Shown here: positions 24,885 to 34,044 of the stretch, piece by piece
Numbering within the stretch: position 1 is the first letter of the stretch
Layout: every line of letters starts with the position of its first letter
Assembly: GCF_041379045.1 (NCBI RefSeq)
Contig: NZ_CP166871.1
Location: forward strand, 2,852,001-2,916,000
DNA: 64,000 nt
Direction of reading: 5' to 3'
Source: Thalassotalea ponticola
Lineage (GTDB): Bacteria; Pseudomonadota; Gammaproteobacteria; Enterobacterales; Alteromonadaceae
Program-made: the position numbers and the translations under genes
Notes under the pieces: model-generated
Told to the model about the DNA's origin: nothing
Database searches by the model: none
What the model saw: the letters and a program-made list of their open reading frames with translations, nothing else

Positions 24885-24901
24885 ATTCAACTCTCGTGCC
24901 A
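24885..24901 (-). promoter_or_regulatory. Sigma-54-like promoter of the Psp operon
   Basis: The minus strand reads TTGGCACGAGAGTTGAA. The -24 block TTGGCACG fits the consensus completely, the spacing to the -12 TTG is correct, and the only departure is GA instead of GC at the -12 doublet. Psp operons in enterobacteria depend on sigma-54 with PspF, which supports the call. Transcription would start about 70 bases before the first gene. Confidence 0.6.
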
Positions 24902-25284
24902 AGCTTACGAAAAAGCCAACAAACCATTGTTTTATATACAATTAATCAAACAAAAAAGAACCGCGAAGCAACCAGAAACAAGTTATTAACAACTGTAAAG
25001 TTAGCTTTTTTGACTAATGAAATAGTCAATTTAACCAACTTGATGATAAAGATGCTTTAGTTGTTTATCAGATAACACGTACAGCACCCAAACTAGGCCA
25101 ATTTGAATAGGTGGCCAGCTACGGTGCTAACCTATTTCGTAGCTTGATAAGTGGCGATAACTATTTAGGGAATGTGTATGTCGTGGAAGGAAGCACTGCA
25201 CCGCTAATTATATGTACCAATAAGGAATATATCGTGTTGTAAACAACGATTATAAGTGACACACGGTCGGGTGCATATCGATTA
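24902..25284. other. Gene-free region upstream of the Psp operon
   Basis: No gene longer than chance is visible. Two adjacent small inverted repeats occur: GGCCA / TGGCC (25096-25115) and AGCTACG / CGTAGCT (25117-25144). They have no T tract. PspF-type upstream activator sites may lie here, but I cannot identify them. Confidence 0.4.
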
Positions 25285-25383
25285 CTAGTGCATCAATTCT
25301 GTAAGGGTAATAAAAACCGAAAAAACCAGCGCACATACGCTCGGTAACATTAAAATCCAAAATAAAGACACCGTGGTAATCAT
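25285..25383 (-). CDS. 32-residue membrane peptide upstream of the Psp operon
   Basis: The minus strand encodes a 32-residue ORF starting MITTVSLFWILMLPS and ending TELMH, then TAG. AAGAAGGTG lies just before the ATG, a strong ribosome binding site. The product is a single hydrophobic helix. Its F-W-x-L-M-L-P-S pattern loosely resembles C-W-M-I-P-V in the 31-residue ORF within the Psp cluster. It ends about 480 bases before the first Psp gene, so it may be a separate transcript. Expression is unproven. Confidence 0.45.
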   Translation of the reverse strand: MITTVSLFWILMLPSVCALVFSVFITLTELMH

Positions 25384-25556
25384 AAACACCTTCTTATTTA
25401 TCAACTAGTGAACGCAGGGAGTAACGTCGTATTAGTTAACGTTGTGTTGAGTAATATGTCTATTAGTCGTCACAAGTCTTAAAAAGGTTTAAATCACAGG
25501 TATTAAATCCTTAACTTTAGGTGATAGTTAGGCACTACATCATGTTGTGCCTAAAA
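25384..25556. other. Gene-free region upstream of the dusA terminator
   Basis: A/T-rich sequence with an inverted repeat AGGCAC / GTGCCT near 25530-25552. I see no gene. It may hold the promoter of the 32-residue ORF. Confidence 0.4.
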
Positions 25557-25583
25557 AAAACGGATACATATTGTATCCGTTTG
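25557..25583 (-). terminator. Terminator of dusA
   Basis: AAACGGATACA / TGTATCCGTTT form a perfect 11-bp stem with a three-base loop. On the minus strand it is followed by a run of T. It lies about 65 bases after the dusA stop. Confidence 0.88.
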
Positions 25584-25648
25584 GCAAATTAACTGGGCAC
25601 TTGATTATTTAGAACCGTAAACACGCCAATTCTCGGCAATAAAAACAG

Positions 25649-26644
25649 CTAGGCGTTGTCAGCGTCAACGGTCGTTAATGCAAAAGCCTCGCGAAGCACG
25701 CGCGAGTCAGCTCCAGATTTTCCCGCATTTTCACTTAAGTAGCGACGATATTTACGCGCGCCAGGTAAGCCATTACACAAACCCAACATGTGACGCACAA
25801 TGTGCCACACACGTGGTCCGTGTTTTTCATCAGAGATCACCTTATCGATATAATCACACATCTGATCAATCACCTGCTGACGTGAAATCTGCGGGTAGTC
25901 TTTATTAAAAATATGTTGATCTGCCAAGCTCAACAAATACGGATTTTGATACACTTCACGACCAATCATTACACCGTCGATATGTTGTAAATGTTGAGTC
26001 GACTCTTCAAGCGTTTTAATTCCACCATTGATCGAAATCATTAACTCGGGAAAGTCTTTTTTAATGCGGTAAACACGAGAGTAATCAAGCGGCGGAATTT
26101 CGCGGTTTTCTTTTGGGCTTAAACCGCTAAGCCAGGCTTTTCTTGCGTGAATAATAAAGTGCTCACAGCCTGCGTCGCTAACCGTATCAATAAATTGATG
26201 TAAAAAGTCATAGCTGTCTTGATCGTCAATGCCGATACGAGATTTTACAGTAACCGGCACTGAAACCGCGTTTTGCATGGTATTAACGCAGTCTGCGACC
26301 AATGTAGGTTCAGCCATCAAACACGCGCCAAAGCGGCCGTTTTGAACCCGATCAGACGGGCAACCGACGTTGATATTAATTGCATCGTAGCCGTATTGCT
26401 CTGCAATTTTTGCACACTCTGTCATCGCTTTTACATCGCTACCACCCAATTGCAGTACCAAGGGATGCTCTTCGGTGTTATAACTTAGGTAATCTCCCTT
26501 ACCATACAAAATAGCTCCTGTGGTCACCATTTCGGTGTACAACACCGTATGCTTAGACAGTACGCGCAAAAAATAGCGACAATGGCGATCTGTCCAATCG
26601 AGCATTGGAGCGACTGAGAGTTGTTCTGTAAATGGCTTATCCAT
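25649..26644 (-). CDS. dusA: tRNA-dihydrouridine(20/20a) synthase
   Basis: The 331-residue protein starts [20 protein letters not shown], the usual DusA start with the FMN-binding APMLDWTD motif. The active-site Cys is in [19 protein letters not shown], and the FMN phosphate loop is near [10 protein letters not shown] and [11 protein letters not shown]. It reduces uridine 20 and 20a in the D-loop of tRNAs with NADPH and FMN. The open frame extends upstream to 26776, but that part is encoded by a GGTCCCC repeat tract and has no family match, so I use ATG 26644. Confidence 0.95.
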   Translation of the reverse strand: MDKPFTEQLSVAPMLDWTDRHCRYFLRVLSKHTVLYTEMVTTGAILYGKGDYLSYNTEEHPLVLQLGGSDVKAMTECAKIAEQYGYDAININVGCPSDRVQNGRFGACLMAEPTLVADCVNTMQNAVSVPVTVKSRIGIDDQDSYDFLHQFIDTVSDAGCEHFIIHARKAWLSGLSPKENREIPPLDYSRVYRIKKDFPELMISINGGIKTLEESTQHLQHIDGVMIGREVYQNPYLLSLADQHIFNKDYPQISRQQVIDQMCDYIDKVISDEKHGPRVWHIVRHMLGLCNGLPGARKYRRYLSENAGKSGADSRVLREAFALTTVDADNA

Positions 26645-26720
26645 GAAATTCTTTGAAAACCTTATAAATAAAGGGTTATAGGCAAACGCGCCTGAAAAAC
26701 CCAACAAGTTCATTTGCTCT

Positions 26721-26780
26721 AAATAGGACCCCAAATAGGTCCCCAAATTACTGCAGGTCCCCCTATAGGTACCCAAAATA
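26721..26780. repeat. Short degenerate GG(A/T)CCCC repeats upstream of dusA
   Basis: Four related blocks occur within 60 bases: ATAGGACCCCAA, ATAGGTCCCCAA, GCAGGTCCCCCT and ATAGGTACCCAA. They lie 80-140 bases upstream of the dusA start codon. They may be an operator array, a small repeat expansion, or part of the leader. Confidence 0.6.
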
Positions 26781-26906
26781 CAGGAGCATTAAGTTGGCAC
26801 ATTTTAGCATAGAAACTATCGACAAGAGCAATACCAATAACGGTTCTAGCACATTTCTCGACACATCGATTGCTATAAACTGCGCTTTGGCGACCAACAG
26901 GGTGTT

Positions 26907-27287
26907 TTATTCCTTTATTTCTACCTTCCAAGGGGGATCGATACGATTCTCGCCAGCCCAATAAAGTTTTATTTTATTACCTGACGGATCTCTTAAAATG
27001 GCTTCTTTCCACAAATACCGCTGATCTTGTGGCGCTTGCTCAAAAACAATGCCTTTTTCACTTAGCCGTTGACACAGTTCCTCTAGCTCTTCGTGTTCAA
27101 AATAGATCACTGAGTGATTTTCAAAGTCTTCTCTTTCTAATGATAAGGAAAATGTCGAGTCGCCATCTGGGCAGGTAAAACGCGCATAGTGGGGCGTGTC
27201 GACAATTTGAGTAAATCCTAGCTTAAGGTAAAACTGCACAGCTTCCTGCATATTTTTTACCGGCATGGTAACTTGGTTAAGTTGCAT
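26907..27287 (-). CDS. VOC-superfamily (glyoxalase/bleomycin-resistance-like) protein
   Basis: The 126-residue protein has one glyoxalase fold unit pair. It begins with MQLNQVTMPVKNMQEAVQFY, with an early strand and the helix that carries YLKLGF, and ends with ILRDPSGNKIKLY, the typical C-terminal metal-binding strand with Glu/Asp and Lys positions. VOC proteins include metal-dependent lyases, dioxygenases and drug-binding proteins, and the substrate here is unknown. AGGAGGT directly before the ATG gives a strong start. The stop is about 260 bases upstream of dusA on the same strand, and the gene is divergent from the Zur-like regulator gene. Confidence 0.75.
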   Translation of the reverse strand: MQLNQVTMPVKNMQEAVQFYLKLGFTQIVDTPHYARFTCPDGDSTFSLSLEREDFENHSVIYFEHEELEELCQRLSEKGIVFEQAPQDQRYLWKEAILRDPSGNKIKLYWAGENRIDPPWKVEIKE

Positions 27288-27546
27288 TGGACCTCCTGGC
27301 GTTTATTTTATGTATTCGCGGTAACTTGACTAGCCCTTACTAAAACATGACCTTTATCGATACGGGATAAAAATCGCAATTCATCGCTTGCAGAGCTGAT
27401 TAAAATGGCTTTAATAACCTGAAATATCACATTATTCTGGCTCGCGAGCGTTGTTGATATCGGCGGTCGCTATTACTACAAACGAAGCTGGCATCAAGCA
27501 CGAGGTATGATACACTAGGTTTAATCGACACAGTGCAACAATATTT

Positions 27547-27990
27547 ATGGAATCTTCACAACTACTTGAATTAGCAAGAGAATACTGTAAGAAAAACGGT
27601 AGTCGACTCACCCCTGCTCGTGAACAAGTTTTTCTTTTGTTGGCTCAAAATCAAGGCGCGATTGGCGCGTATGACTTACTTGAACAATTAAAGCAAATTG
27701 ATCCCGGTGCTAAACCAGCCACCGTCTATCGGGCACTCGATTTTCTCGCGAGCCAAGGGTTTGTTCATAAGATTGAATCGATCAATGCGTTTTTAATGTG
27801 CGACCACTTCAGCGAATGCAGTCACCCCGTTCAGTTACTCATTTGCGATCACTGTAGCAGTGTGGAAGAAATTCAGTCAAACAATTTAGATCTCGCCTTA
27901 CGGGCGATGGCTGATGCCAGTGGCTTTACCATAACCAAGCAAGTAGTAGAAGCACACGGACGGTGTAAGAATTGCCAGCGCGCTACCTAA
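27547..27990 (+). CDS. zur: Fur-family regulator, Zur type (zinc uptake)
   Basis: The 147-residue protein has the Fur-family winged helix (LTPAREQVFLLLAQN and KPATVYRALDFL) followed by the metal-binding domain. The segment FSECSHPVQLLICDHC and the closing CKNC give two CxxC pairs for a structural zinc. The wording MCDHFSECSHPVQ is closer to Zur than to Fur, which normally has HHDH. Zur represses zinc-uptake genes when zinc is sufficient. No zinc transporter lies beside it here. The TonB-dependent receptor at 57822 could be a target, but its promoter shows no clear Zur box. Confidence 0.85.
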   Translation: MESSQLLELAREYCKKNGSRLTPAREQVFLLLAQNQGAIGAYDLLEQLKQIDPGAKPATVYRALDFLASQGFVHKIESINAFLMCDHFSECSHPVQLLICDHCSSVEEIQSNNLDLALRAMADASGFTITKQVVEAHGRCKNCQRAT

Positions 27991-28050
27991 CTGTAGCGCG
28001 ACATCTCGTTAGATATAATCAATAAAATTACGCCGTTAATGAACGCCGGT

Positions 28051-28290
28051 TTATTGTAGTTCGTTTTGTTTTTCGCTATTTGAGTATATTGGGCGATCGC
28101 CTAACGAGTTGCGCACGTGACAATCGCCATCAAGAACGGCAATAATGATTTTATTGTCGCGGTATGATTCTGGAAAAATCACCCGCCGATCACTTTGTAC
28201 GGTGACATTGGTCAGCACATCGGAACACAGTGACATCATATCATCTTGCTCATAATACAACACGGTTACAGCATTATTATTACTTTGCAT
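28051..28290 (-). CDS. TIGR02922-like small protein
   Basis: The 79-residue protein begins MQSNNNAVTVLYYEQDDMM and has the segment RRVIFPESYRDNKIIIAVLDG. This resembles the small family TIGR02922, known mainly from Colwellia and Shewanella. The function is unknown. It has no signal peptide or membrane helix, so it is probably cytoplasmic. It stands alone between the convergent Zur-like gene and alr. The family assignment is from memory and should be treated as likely rather than certain. Confidence 0.55.
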   Translation of the reverse strand: MQSNNNAVTVLYYEQDDMMSLCSDVLTNVTVQSDRRVIFPESYRDNKIIIAVLDGDCHVRNSLGDRPIYSNSEKQNELQ

Positions 28291-28480
28291 AAGTGAAGCC
28301 TCACAATCGTCAATAAGCGCTAAAAAATTAGAACTTCAGTCCTTTTTTTAACCGCAATAGCATAACTATAGCCAACATTTTTAGTTTTACGAATTGGGTC
28401 AATAGTTACTCTGAAGCGATGACCAAGAAAGAACCTAGCGTATTGGCTGTATCAGTGAGGTGCGCTTTGACTAAAGAAGA

Positions 28481-29566
28481 TCAGCGCAGGATGATTTTTA
28501 CCCGACGGGAAATATTACACAATAGCTCGTAAGCAATGGTGGTGGCATGTGCTGCCACGCGATTAATATTGAGGTTTTTACCCCACAGTTCAACGTGGTC
28601 GCCAATCTTATCTTTGGCAGCAACGCCCAGATCAACGGTGATCATGTCCATTGACACGCGCCCCACTAATGGTACTTCTCGGCCATTTATCAATACTGGT
28701 GTACCGTTTTGAGCATGTCGTGGATAGCCGTCTCCATAACCAATAGCAACCACGCCAATGCAGGTGTCCTGCTTGGCTTGCCAAGCAGCGCTATAACCTA
28801 TCGACTCTCCTGCTTTTATATGACGAATCGCAATCAAGCTTGAATGCAAAGTCATCACCGGTTGTAAGTCTATAGGTAAAGCACCTTCGCTGATGCGAGG
28901 GTCAATGCCGTATAACATCAATCCAGGGCGAACCCATTGATAATGGCATTCTGGCCAAGCGCAGATAGCCGCGGAATTAGCTAATGTGCGCTCTCCACTA
29001 AACGGTGCGGTAATTTGCTCAAATAACTGTTGTTGATGGCGAGTTTGTTCACTTTCCAAGTCATCAGCGCAGGCCAAGTGACTCATCAATCGAAGATTGT
29101 CTTTAACCACTTTACATTGGCGTAAACGTTGATAAAACTCGGCGCACTCATCCGGCTCTATACCAAGGCGATGCATGCCGGTGTCTATCTTCAGCCAAAC
29201 TTGAATCGCATCTTCAACATCGGCTTGTTCAAGTGCTTCGAGTTGTTGGCGATTGTGTACGACAGTTTGTAAATTGTTGGCTGCAATGATCGGCAGGTGT
29301 TGCTTATCAAAAAAACCTTCAAGTAAAACTATGGGCTGAACAATGCCTCCTTGACGCAATTCCAAAGCTTCCTCGATACGCGCGACACCAAAGGCATTGG
29401 CTTGCGGTAACGCTTTGGCTATTTGTACCAAACCGTGACCATAGGCGTTAGCTTTGAGTACGGCCAATACCTTACTGGCCGGAGCTATGTTTTTAATGCA
29501 CTGATAATTGTGTAATAGTGCCGCGGTATCAATGGTTGCGGTGGCTGTTTGCTGGGCGTTGAACAT
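28481..29566 (-). CDS. alr: Alanine racemase
   Basis: The 361-residue protein has the pyridoxal-phosphate Lys38 in VLAVLKANAYGHG, the catalytic Tyr in IGYSAAWQ, and the substrate region VGRVSMDMITVDLG. It converts L-alanine to D-alanine for peptidoglycan. The length fits E. coli Alr (359). The ATG at 29566 is used. A TTG one codon earlier is also possible. The gene follows dnaB with only a few bases between, an arrangement common in gammaproteobacteria, so the two are probably cotranscribed. Confidence 0.95.
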   Translation of the reverse strand: MFNAQQTATATIDTAALLHNYQCIKNIAPASKVLAVLKANAYGHGLVQIAKALPQANAFGVARIEEALELRQGGIVQPIVLLEGFFDKQHLPIIAANNLQTVVHNRQQLEALEQADVEDAIQVWLKIDTGMHRLGIEPDECAEFYQRLRQCKVVKDNLRLMSHLACADDLESEQTRHQQQLFEQITAPFSGERTLANSAAICAWPECHYQWVRPGLMLYGIDPRISEGALPIDLQPVMTLHSSLIAIRHIKAGESIGYSAAWQAKQDTCIGVVAIGYGDGYPRHAQNGTPVLINGREVPLVGRVSMDMITVDLGVAAKDKIGDHVELWGKNLNINRVAAHATTIAYELLCNISRRVKIILR

Positions 29567-29572
29567 CAATTA

Positions 29573-30976
29573 TTAATCTTCGTCCATAATGCCGCCTGGT
29601 CCGGCAAAGTTATCAAAGCGAGAGTATTGACCTTGGAATGTCACTCTAACCCGACCGATGGGGCCGTTACGTTGTTTACCAATAATGATTTCTGCGGTGC
29701 CCTTATCCGGTGAATCGTCGTGATAAACTTCATCGCGATAAATAAACATAATCAAGTCAGCATCTTGCTCGATAGAGCCCGATTCACGCAAATCCGAGTT
29801 TACCGGACGCTTATCAGCGCGTTGCTCCAATGAACGGTTCAGCTGTGATAGGGCGACAACCGGAATATTTAACTCTTTCGCCAATGCTTTTAATGAACGG
29901 GATATTTCGGCGATTTCTAGGGTACGGTTATCGCTAAATTGCGGCACGCGCATTAATTGTAGGTAATCGACCATGATCATTGACAAACCACCGTGATCGC
30001 GAGCTACTCGACGAGCGCGCGAGCGAACTTCGGTTGGCGTCAAACCCGCAGCATCATCGACAAATAATTTACCTTTTTCAACTAATATGCCCATGGTCGA
30101 TGACAGTCTCGCCCAATCTTCGTCGTTTAACTGACCGGTACGAATTTTGGTTTGGTCTATGCGTCCAAGTGATGCCAACATACGCATCATGATTTGTTCT
30201 GATGGCATCTCCAACGAGAACACTAAAGCGGGCTTGTCGTGAGTCATTGCCGCACTCTCGACTAAGTTCATAGCAAAGGTGGTTTTACCCATTGATGGGC
30301 GAGCAGCAACAATGATCAAATCTGAGGGTTGCATCCCCGCGGTCATTTTGTCGAGATCAGTAAATCCGGTAGATACACCAGTTACCCCATCGTGTGGTTG
30401 ACCGTAAAGTTTTTCAATTTTATCAACGGTCTTCTCCATGATTGAGTGAATACTTTCAGGGCCTTCCGATTTATTCGCGCGTTGTTCGGCAATGGCAAAG
30501 ACCTTACCTTCAGCAAAATCGAGTAATTCTGCACTGCTGCGACCGCTGGTGTCATAACTGGCATCGGCAATTTCATTTGCCACAGCAATCAGCTCTCGGG
30601 TTACCGCACGTTCTCTAACAATCCCAGCGTAAGCGAGAATATTCGCCGCACTCGGGGTGTTTTTCATCATTTCGGCGAGATAAACAAAGCCGCCAACATC
30701 ATCAATTTGCTGCTGATTTTCCAGCGCTTCTGATAAGGTAATCAGATCAACCGGATGACCTTTTTCAATCAAGTCACCAATGTTGGTAAATATGATGCGA
30801 TGAGCGCGCGAGTAAAAGTCTTCGGCAACAACGCGTTCAGAGACATTATCCCAGGCATTGTTATCAAGCAATAAGCCACCTAATACTGATTGCTCAGCCT
30901 CCATCGAATGAGGGGCAACTTTTAACTGCTCAACCTGTTTGTCTTTGGCTTGATGCTTAGCCTGCTTTTGCGCCAT
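29573..30976 (-). CDS. dnaB: Replicative DNA helicase
   Basis: The 467-residue protein has an N-terminal helical domain (PHSMEAEQSVLGGLLLDN), the Walker A motif ARPSMGKTTFAMN with Lys231, the Walker B region LSMIMVDYLQLMR, and the arginine-finger region RESGSIEQDADLIMF. DnaB is the hexameric 5'-3' helicase that drives the replication fork and binds primase and the clamp loader. The length agrees with E. coli DnaB (471). No intein is present. The upstream gap of 126 bases presumably holds its promoter. Confidence 0.97.
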   Translation of the reverse strand: MAQKQAKHQAKDKQVEQLKVAPHSMEAEQSVLGGLLLDNNAWDNVSERVVAEDFYSRAHRIIFTNIGDLIEKGHPVDLITLSEALENQQQIDDVGGFVYLAEMMKNTPSAANILAYAGIVRERAVTRELIAVANEIADASYDTSGRSSAELLDFAEGKVFAIAEQRANKSEGPESIHSIMEKTVDKIEKLYGQPHDGVTGVSTGFTDLDKMTAGMQPSDLIIVAARPSMGKTTFAMNLVESAAMTHDKPALVFSLEMPSEQIMMRMLASLGRIDQTKIRTGQLNDEDWARLSSTMGILVEKGKLFVDDAAGLTPTEVRSRARRVARDHGGLSMIMVDYLQLMRVPQFSDNRTLEIAEISRSLKALAKELNIPVVALSQLNRSLEQRADKRPVNSDLRESGSIEQDADLIMFIYRDEVYHDDSPDKGTAEIIIGKQRNGPIGRVRVTFQGQYSRFDNFAGPGGIMDED

Positions 30977-31102
30977 GGGTAATGAAATCCTGTACAGCTG
31001 AAATAGATATTACGTTAGCTGTCCAATTTAAGCGATTTCGAGCAAAATTTGAAGTGAAAAATGATTTCAGCCAATAGTTTTCAACGTCCTTTAACGGTGC
31101 AT

Positions 31103-32656
31103 TCAAGTGGTGAATAACGGCGGATCTTTTTCTTTTGGCTTAGGGCACTGAGCTAAAATGGTGTAATCGTTGGATATCGGCTCTTTTTGCACTAATTTAA
31201 CGTCAAACTGCCACAGTGAGTGCAGGTGCTTGATCACTTCGTTAAAGCTGTCGTGTAACGGCACGTTATCGACGGCAAAATATTCCAGTGTTAGTGACCT
31301 ATCGCCATTCACATCAGCGTCAATAATTTGCACATTGGCCTCAAGTTGACTGAGATCGTATTGCCTAGCCAGCGCACTGCGCACTTGACGATAGCCCTGT
31401 TCGTTGTGAATGGCCACAACATCAAGGTGATTTTGTCGCTCGTCATCATGTAGCTGAAACAGTTTCATTTCGCGCATTAAGTGAGGTGATAAAAACTGAC
31501 TGATAAAACTTTCATCTTTAAAATTTTGCATCGCAAAGGTCACCGTTTCCAGCCAGTCTTTTCCCGCGATATCTGGAAACCATCGCTTGTCTTCTTCGCT
31601 TGGGTTTTCACAAATACGGCGGATATCCATAAACATATTAAAGCCCAGTGCGTATGGGTTGATGCCGTTGTATGCTGGGTGGTTATACGGTAATTGGGTG
31701 ATAACATTAGAGTGATGGTGAATAAACTCCATCATAAAGTTATCGCTGAGTAGGCCTTCGTCATAGAGGTGATTAATTATGGTGTAATGCCAAAAACACG
31801 CCCAGCCTTCATTCATCACCTGAGTTTGTCGCTGGGGATAAAAATACTGACCGATTTTGCGCACAATGCGCACGATTTCACGTTGCCAAGTTTCTAATTT
31901 AGGCGCGTTTTTTTCGATAAAATAAAGCAAGTTTTCTTGCGGTTGCTCAGGAAATCGTTGCTGTTTGGGTGCGTGCTCTTGTTGTAGTTGTTTATCGACT
32001 CGCTGCCACAGCGCATCGAGATGAGACTGTAAAAACTCTTCTCTGGCCAGTTGTTGTTCCTTTTCTTGCGCAACCGACAGTTTTTGCGGGCGTTTATAGC
32101 GATCGACGCCCAGATTCATTAACGCATGGCAAGCATCTAACGTATCTTCTACGGCATCTATGCCATGCTTTTGTTCACATTGATGAATATAGTTTTTGGC
32201 AAACAGCATGTAATCAATAATCGAATCTGCGTCAGTCCATGTTCTAAATAAATAATTGCCTTTGAAAAATGAATTATGACCATAGCTCGCATGGGCAATA
32301 ACTAACGCCTGCATAATCATCGTATTTTCTTCCATTAAATAGGCGATACAAGGATTTGAATTAATGACAATTTCGTAGGCCAAGCCCATATGACCACGGC
32401 GGTAACTTTGCTGAGTTTGAATAAATTTTTTGCCAAAACTCCAATGCTGATAGCCAATCGGCATACCGATACAAGCGTATGCATCCATCATTTGCTCAGA
32501 CGTTATCATCTCAATTTGATTGGGGTAACAGTCTAAACCATAGTGGTTGGCGACTCGTTCAATGTGTGCTTGATAACGCTGAAGGTTCTCAAAAGTCCAG
32601 TCAGGACCGTCGTCTAGTGGTGTATTCGATTTAACCTGTTGTCTGGTATTAGCCAT
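31103..32656 (-). CDS. ycgB: SpoVR family protein (YcgB)
   Basis: The 517-residue protein carries the SpoVR/YcgB segments [40 protein letters not shown] and [20 protein letters not shown]. The length matches E. coli YcgB (510). No catalytic function is established. Bacillus SpoVR affects spore cortex formation. The start overlaps the end of the yeaH-like gene by 8 bases, and the three genes yeaG-yeaH-ycgB run together. This trio is conserved widely and is linked to stationary-phase and nutrient stress in enterobacteria. Confidence 0.92.
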   Translation of the reverse strand: MANTRQQVKSNTPLDDGPDWTFENLQRYQAHIERVANHYGLDCYPNQIEMITSEQMMDAYACIGMPIGYQHWSFGKKFIQTQQSYRRGHMGLAYEIVINSNPCIAYLMEENTMIMQALVIAHASYGHNSFFKGNYLFRTWTDADSIIDYMLFAKNYIHQCEQKHGIDAVEDTLDACHALMNLGVDRYKRPQKLSVAQEKEQQLAREEFLQSHLDALWQRVDKQLQQEHAPKQQRFPEQPQENLLYFIEKNAPKLETWQREIVRIVRKIGQYFYPQRQTQVMNEGWACFWHYTIINHLYDEGLLSDNFMMEFIHHHSNVITQLPYNHPAYNGINPYALGFNMFMDIRRICENPSEEDKRWFPDIAGKDWLETVTFAMQNFKDESFISQFLSPHLMREMKLFQLHDDERQNHLDVVAIHNEQGYRQVRSALARQYDLSQLEANVQIIDADVNGDRSLTLEYFAVDNVPLHDSFNEVIKHLHSLWQFDVKLVQKEPISNDYTILAQCPKPKEKDPPLFTT

Positions 32657-33956
32657 AAGTCACCTTCGACGTTGTTCTTTCTGCTTTTTTAAATAGCTCT
32701 CTAAATACCGGATAGATATCCTGGGCATCTTTTATTTGACGCATCGTAAAATGGCTGTGTTCAATAGCCAGCTTTTGATAGTGTTGCCACATCGCTTTGG
32801 GGACCAACTTATTGATCTCGATATAAGTGAAGTAGCGACACACAGGCAACAGTTTTTTCTCCAGTAGTTGCATGCATTTTGGCGTATCGTCCTGCCAATT
32901 GTCACCGTCGCTGGCTTGCGCACCATAAATATTCCACTGCTGTGCAGGGTAGCGTTCCTCGATGATCTCATCCATTAACTGCAAAGCCGATGAGACAATG
33001 GTGCCACCGGTTTCGCGAGAGTAAAAAAAGTCGTGTTCACTGACTTCTTTAGCGGTGGTGTGATGGGTTATGTAGACCACGTCAATGTGCTCGTAATTGC
33101 GCGATAAAAACAGATACAACATAATGTAAAACCGCTTCGCCATATCTTTGGTTTGCTGGGTCATTGAGCCCGACACATCCATCAGGCAAAACATGACCGC
33201 CTTCGATGTTGGCACCGACTTTTGCTCGTAGTTGCGAAAGCGCAAATCAAAGGTATCAATAAATGGCACCCGTTGGATTTTCTCTTTGAGTTTTTCTATT
33301 TCCTCGTCGAGTTTGGCAATTTCACGCTCTCGTTGCTCACTAAACATCAACAATTGCTGCTCGACGAGCTCGTCGCGAGCCTGCTCACACCCTCTGAGTT
33401 CAGCTCGTGTCGAGGCGGTCATTGCCACTTTTCTCGCCATCGACTTTTGCAACGAACGAACAATATCTAAATTGGCGGGTACACCGGTGTTGCAGTAGCC
33501 ACTGCGCACCGTTTTAGTCTCTTGTAATTGGTTTTGCTGTTTGTTTTCAAGGTTGGGTAATTCTAAATCTTCAAATAGTAAATCAATGTACTCATCGGCA
33601 GAAATAGAAAAGTTGAAATTGTCCTCGCCGCTTCCACTGTCCGAGGCATTACCTTGCCCCTGACCTTGACCAGATCCCATCGGTGGTTTGGCAATTTTAT
33701 CGCCCCGATTAAACTGATCATTGCCGGGCAGCACGATATCGCGCTTGCCCCCAGCGCCTCGCTTAAACACGGGTTCGTTCAAATCTTTATCGGGAATGGT
33801 GACGTTTTGATCCGAGGTGTGATCAGTCACCTGACGCTCGGTTATCGACTTGGCTAACGATTCCTTTATTTGCCGTTTGTAACGGCGCACAAACCTCTGT
33901 CTATTAACCATAGATTTATTTTTACCGTTTAAACGTCTGTCGATAAAATTTACCAT
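32649..33956 (-). CDS. yeaH: YeaH/DUF444 family VWA-like protein
   Basis: The 435-residue protein starts [20 protein letters not shown], as YeaH proteins do. It has a Gly-Gln-rich linker near residue 90, then a metal-binding VWA-type motif in [13 protein letters not shown]. Its partner YeaG is a kinase, and YeaH may act as its adaptor or substrate. I chose ATG 33956 because GGAGGT lies five bases before it. The frame opens five codons earlier. The gap to the yeaG stop is about 90 bases. Confidence 0.93.
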   Translation of the reverse strand: MVNFIDRRLNGKNKSMVNRQRFVRRYKRQIKESLAKSITERQVTDHTSDQNVTIPDKDLNEPVFKRGAGGKRDIVLPGNDQFNRGDKIAKPPMGSGQGQGQGNASDSGSGEDNFNFSISADEYIDLLFEDLELPNLENKQQNQLQETKTVRSGYCNTGVPANLDIVRSLQKSMARKVAMTASTRAELRGCEQARDELVEQQLLMFSEQREREIAKLDEEIEKLKEKIQRVPFIDTFDLRFRNYEQKSVPTSKAVMFCLMDVSGSMTQQTKDMAKRFYIMLYLFLSRNYEHIDVVYITHHTTAKEVSEHDFFYSRETGGTIVSSALQLMDEIIEERYPAQQWNIYGAQASDGDNWQDDTPKCMQLLEKKLLPVCRYFTYIEINKLVPKAMWQHYQKLAIEHSHFTMRQIKDAQDIYPVFRELFKKAERTTSKVTYG

Positions 33957-34044
33957 TTTACCTCCGTGCAAAAAGATAGCAGCCTCTGTTGCTCACCCAA
34001 GACATAGATTGACAAGCAACAACCTCGATGTTCACTACTCTGTA

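Noticed and set aside
26645..26776. N-terminal extension of dusA
   Set aside because: The extra 44 residues are encoded by the GGTCCCC repeats and do not occur in the family.
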